64,000 nucleotides of DNA, taken from positions 248,001 through 312,000 of the forward strand of contig MU385734.1 in the NCBI GenBank assembly GCA_022497155.1, read 5' to 3'. Each line of letters begins with the position of its first letter. The stretch's first letter is position 1. The stretch comes from Whalleya microplaca (taxonomy: Eukaryota > Ascomycota > Sordariomycetes > Xylariales > Xylariaceae). The notes below the pieces were generated by a model that ran no database searches, was not told where the DNA came from, and saw only the letters and a program-made list of their open reading frames with translations. The position numbers and the translations under genes are program-made. This document shows, piece by piece, positions 59,967 through 64,000 of this stretch.

Positions 59967-61915
59967 CTTAGATAGTTTATTTAGCTAGTAGTAATATAAT
60001 AATTATGTCCGATAAATCTCCTTTTTAATTATATTTAATAATAGGCTTCCGCTAAAGCAGGAGCCGATTCCGATAACAGAAAAAAGACAAGGCTAAAACG
60101 CCGATTCCGATAATAAAAAAAGGAAATAAAAAAAAAAAAAAAAAAAACGAAAGCATAAATCTTTATTTAATAAAAAGCTTCTGTTTTTTAACGGCGTTTT
60201 TAGTTACTGCTATAGTTTTTTACTTAGCGTAATAGCGGGGCTTTTGCTATCTTTATTTAATTATAGCTATAGTTTTTTAATTGGCGTAATAGCGGGAATT
60301 CTTTCGTTATTTTTATTTAAAGATTTTATTAATATAAGGGAAATTGTTTTTAGAGTTTCCGAGGCGGCTTTAGCTAGCGGTGCCGGCTATACGGATAATA
60401 CTGGTTATTTAAATAATACTATAAATAGTGCTAAATTAGCTGGCTAAAATAGTCTTAAAGCTAATAAAGTTAATAGTAAGACTTCCGGCGCTTGCGCTAC
60501 TTTTTTTAATTTAGCGATTTTATTTTTTAAGTTATTATATTTTTATATACGCCGTTTTATTTTTATTATTTATATATCTTTAATTTGTACTACTGCTTTT
60601 AGTTCTTAGATTTTTATTTCTATTTTTTAGATTTTTTAATAGTTTTATAAAAAATCGAATTTTTTTTTCTAGCTATTGTTAAGCTATATAATATTTTAAG
60701 ATAATGTTATCTATATTATTAAAGCGAAATTTTCGCTTCTTAAAAATCTATACGTTTTTAGTTTAATTTATTTTTTTATTATATTTAGTAGGAAATTTCT
60801 GCTATTTTTTATAAAAAACGTTAATTTTTTAACGTTTTTTTCTACTATTACGATTTTATTTTTTAGATTGTCTAAAATAGGCGTTACGGCAGCGTATTAC
60901 GCCTAAAAATTACTATTTTATAAATTAAATAATTTTTATAATACTTTATATTTCTCGGTTTTTATTATATTTATATTATAAATATTATTAAATATTTTTA
61001 ATAGGTTTTTATTCTTAAAGTTAATTTTATTTAAGCCTATATAAATAGTTTTTATAATTATATTTTTATCGGGATTACTTTTTTATTTTTACTAGTATTT
61101 TTATATCTTTTAGCTTTTTTTTTTATTTTATTTTTTATTAGCTATTTTTTTTAGGGTACTTTAAACAGACTTTTTTTAGCTTAAGGTAAGGTTATATTAC
61201 TAAAACCGGAAAATACTTTATAATATTACATGCTATTATTATCCGCAAACTATTTCTAAAAAATAGATACATTTTTAGTTTCCGGTAATAAAATTATCTA
61301 ATAAAAGCCTGCTTTTTTTAATAGTGTTGTAATTGCTTTTAAAAATGTCCCGAATCTTTTAATTACGTCCCCGTTTGCCTAAAATACAAAAAGCTATACT
61401 TTTTTTAAATTTATAATTAGTTTTACAATATTTGCCTACTTTACGTTATATCTTTAGTTTATTATTTCGAATAATATATATTAAATTTCTATTTATAGCT
61501 TTAAATTAAATAATTACTTTATCGGTACTACTTTTTTTAATACTTATACTATTTTATTTAAGTCGATTTTCTAAAAAGGCAGATAATATTTTAAAATCTT
61601 TTAGTAATAATACATAATTATAATAACGTTTTTTATAATTTTCTCGTTATTTAATCCTAATACGCTCTTTTTTTTAAATATTTTAGTTTTCGATTTTTTA
61701 GTTTCGAACTTAAGGAGTATTTTTTTATCGAAATCGGCAATTTTCCCCTATTTTTTCCGAATATTTCCTTTAAGTTTCTCTTTTTCCTTTTGCTTTTTTG
61801 CGTTTAATTTACCGTACGGGAAATCCGTATTCGGAAATCCCTTTTAAAATATACTATTTCGGGACTTATATAATTTATTTATAAATAAGATATTTATTAT
61901 AATTATAAAGTAATC
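59967..61915. other. Unclassified RIP-degraded repeat block
   Basis: A plus-strand frame begins ATGTCCGATAAATCTCC (60007) and contains a Lys-rich stretch over an A20 run (60128-60147), two 57-bp tandem units (60210-60266 and 60267-60323) and an open 67-codon piece ending ...SAKLAG (60447). On the minus strand 60,500-61,800 reads as charged, coiled-coil-like fragments. I cannot assign a transposon class. Confidence 0.45.
60210..60323. repeat. 57-bp tandem duplication
   Basis: Two imperfect copies, each beginning CTATAGTTTTTTA and containing GCGTAATAGCGGG. The 57-bp period equals 19 codons, so it would preserve a frame. Differences include transitions. Confidence 0.7.
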
Positions 61916-61926
61916 GGGTTAAATAA

Positions 61927-61946
61927 TATATATATATATATATATA
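61927..61946. repeat. (AT)n microsatellite
   Basis: A perfect run of alternating T and A, about ten units. Confidence 0.85.
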
Positions 61947-62199
61947 ATAAATACGTAAAGTTATAAAAATATTTATATTATAATAAAGATTTTAAAAAAT
62001 CTACGATCGTTATAAATACGTAAAAATAAAGGTTACGGAAATACGTAAAAACATAATATTAAAATAAAAGTTTTAAAAAATCTATAAGGTATTAAAACTA
62101 TTTATTTAAATAAATAAAATAGCTAATTAAATATCGCGTAATAATTATTATAAAATATAAATTTCGATATTAATAAGTAAAATAATTTATATTAATTTT

Positions 62200-64000
62200 T
62201 ATTTATCCGCTTAATTTTTAATTATATTCGGTAGATTTTTTTACTATTTTATTAACTTATATTATAACTCTTATAAAAATAGTTTGTTTTTTTTATCGTA
62301 ATCGTTAACTAATTCGGCCGCGTTTTATATTAAGACTTCTTTCGAATACTATTAATTAAATTATATAGCGTATCCCTTTTACTATATAAAATATTCTAAT
62401 ATAAACTTTTAGCCGTATTTTATTATTCTCTTATTTAATAATCTATCGATTTCGTATAATACCTAATTATTATCGTTCCCTTTTACGAAAATCTGTTTTA
62501 ATTACGGTTTAAACCTTCCGAATTTATCCGTTCCTTTCGGCGCAAAAATAAAATATATTATTAAAATAACTCGATAAATTTTCTAATATCTAGGGAAATT
62601 TAACTCGTATATTAGCTCGCCGATTTTTCGGATTATAATAAAAGGTTCTATCTTTTATTAAAACTACTTTTTTAGTAGCTTTCCCGGGAGATTATATCTT
62701 TTATATAATTTAAGGTATATTTTTTAGCTTACGTTAAATTCCGTTAGTATATAAGTTTTATTATATTTAATTTTATTTTAAACTACTATAAAATCTATAG
62801 CCGTTTCGGTTTTTTTTAATACAATTATTATATTATTTCGAAATTTATATCGTTTTTTAAAACCTCTAGAGCCGAAAAAGCTCCTATAGATTTAAAACTT
62901 AAGGTTACCTTATTTAAGGATTTTCCGAACATAAATAATTTTATATTATTAAACTAATATTATAAAAATAAGATTATATCGACTTAAGGTATATCCGAAA
63001 CTTATATATAATATCTTATAGCTATCTTTATATCTTAATTATATTTTTCCGTTTATTTATTTATTTAAAGATATTATACTGTCGAATATTTTAAAGCCGT
63101 ACCTATTTTAGTAAATATAGTTTGCTAAAATTCGGATAAAAACTTAAAATCTTTATCCGATATAATATTTTTTAATATTCCCTAATCGTATAACTATAAT
63201 ACGCGAATAAAAATTATAGCCTATTTTTTAGCTATATATTTAAAATTTTCTAAAAGTAGCAAGCTTTTTTTTAAGAATTTATATATTCCGGCTAATAAGG
63301 CTTCTAAAATATTATATTTTAGCATTTTCTAAAAAGTATTTTTAAACAGGACTTCCGGTATACTAATAATAAAATCTATAATTAATATATAATATAACAG
63401 AAAAATTATAATTATAAAATTTAAATATTTTAAAAGCTTTTTTCGCGATATCGCCGAAATTAAGTAATCCGGGTAATAGTTAATATAATTCCTTAATTAA
63501 TTCGTTAAGTTATTAATTATTAAACCGTCTAATTTTTATACTATTTTTTAAAATCCGAAATAATATTTTTTATTATAAATAGTCTTAAATATTTTTTAAA
63601 TATATAGCTTTGGAATAATAAATTTACGTTATCCGTTATTTATAATATAATATAATAAATTATCTTTTGTTTTAAATTTATATCTTTTCGGTATTAGCCG
63701 TTCTACTAATTTCTATAAAATCTTTCGGTATTTTTATCGTTTTTATATCCCTATATAAGCTCGGCTTTTAGGTCTGTATCTATTTATACCTTTATTACTT
63801 AATACGCGAAATAATCCGTAAAATTGTCTAACTCGCTTTTATTTATATTAGCTTCTTTTTTTTATTCTCGGAATAAGTCGTAAGTAATTTAAATAAAGCG
63901 TCTAATACTAAATTAAGCCGTCCTAATATATATCTAATATTTAATTGGAATTATTTTAAATATATAGATATTATTATTAGCTTGGGATTACTTTTAATAA
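62200..64000 (-). mobile_element. Minus-strand gypsy fragment: integrase core to chromodomain (copy C), cut by window end
   Basis: Read on the minus strand: an integrase core segment IISDKDFKFLSEF (RC of about 63,128-63,163), further degraded integrase, then a chromodomain-like EIDRLLNKRI...ILEYFI...KGI (RC of about 62,350-62,454). The element runs opposite to copies A and B. Its 5' part lies beyond 64,000 and no 3' LTR could be delimited on the left. Stops are frequent and of TAA/TAG type. Confidence 0.6.

Noticed and set aside
47020..64000. CRISPR array, mitochondrial insertion or bacterial DNA as explanation for the AT-rich block
   Set aside because: No spaced identical repeats or organellar genes; gypsy domains, LTRs and transition-only differences explain the composition.

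Overview
The window is nuclear DNA of a filamentous ascomycete, most likely a Sordariomycete-type Pezizomycotina. The genes have short spliceosomal introns (mostly 50-130 nt, GTANGT-type donors, CTAAC/CTGAC-like branch sites just before the acceptor), compact spacing and orthologues typical of such fungi. The last 17 kb is an AT-rich island of repeats carrying the mark of repeat-induced point mutation (RIP). All exon structures were derived by eye from frame, splice motifs and family resemblance; no alignment was run.

Layout. 1-25 kb is a gene-rich housekeeping segment: a small Cys-rich/acidic protein (-), a zinc-knuckle proline-rich protein (-), the PP2A-like phosphatase PPG1 (+), Rho GDI (-), a Bqt4-like KilA-N inner-nuclear-membrane protein (+), mitochondrial 3-hydroxyisobutyrate dehydrogenase (+), an RTA1-like seven-helix membrane protein (+), the AP-3 beta subunit (-), a conserved unknown (+) and the kinetochore protein Nuf2 (-). 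25.1-30.7 kb is gene-poor and holds a 470-bp MITE-like inverted-repeat element, two short tandem arrays and a G-quadruplex-prone tract. 30.7-46.1 kb has a 799-aa disordered protein (+), a thioredoxin with a probable mitochondrial presequence (+), a secreted heme peroxidase (+), a divergent kinesin-14 (-) and a GNAT acetyltransferase (-), separated by gene-poor stretches.

46.9-64 kb is a nest of dead Ty3/gypsy retroelements. A complete chromovirus-type copy (52,727-59,961) has two 192-bp LTRs, a 5-bp AAAAG target duplication, a polypurine tract, remnants of gag, protease, RT, RNase H, integrase and chromodomain, and a tRNA-like module near its 3' end. It lies beside a truncated second gypsy copy to the left, whose RT catalytic YxDD box has both Asp codons changed to Asn, and an unclassified degenerate block plus a third, minus-strand integrase/chromodomain fragment to the right. 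LTR differences are overwhelmingly transitions and CpA/TpG is visibly depleted in favour of TpA, as RIP predicts.

The genes do not form one pathway: they are mixed housekeeping functions (signalling, trafficking, mitosis, branched-chain amino acid catabolism, redox). I see no secondary-metabolite cluster or new multi-gene system. The most unusual items are a Rho GDI gene whose 1.65-kb first intron holds a 311-codon frame open in phase into the Rho GDI body, the RIP boundary that falls inside a 33-bp tandem repeat, and the tRNA-like module inside the intact retroelement.
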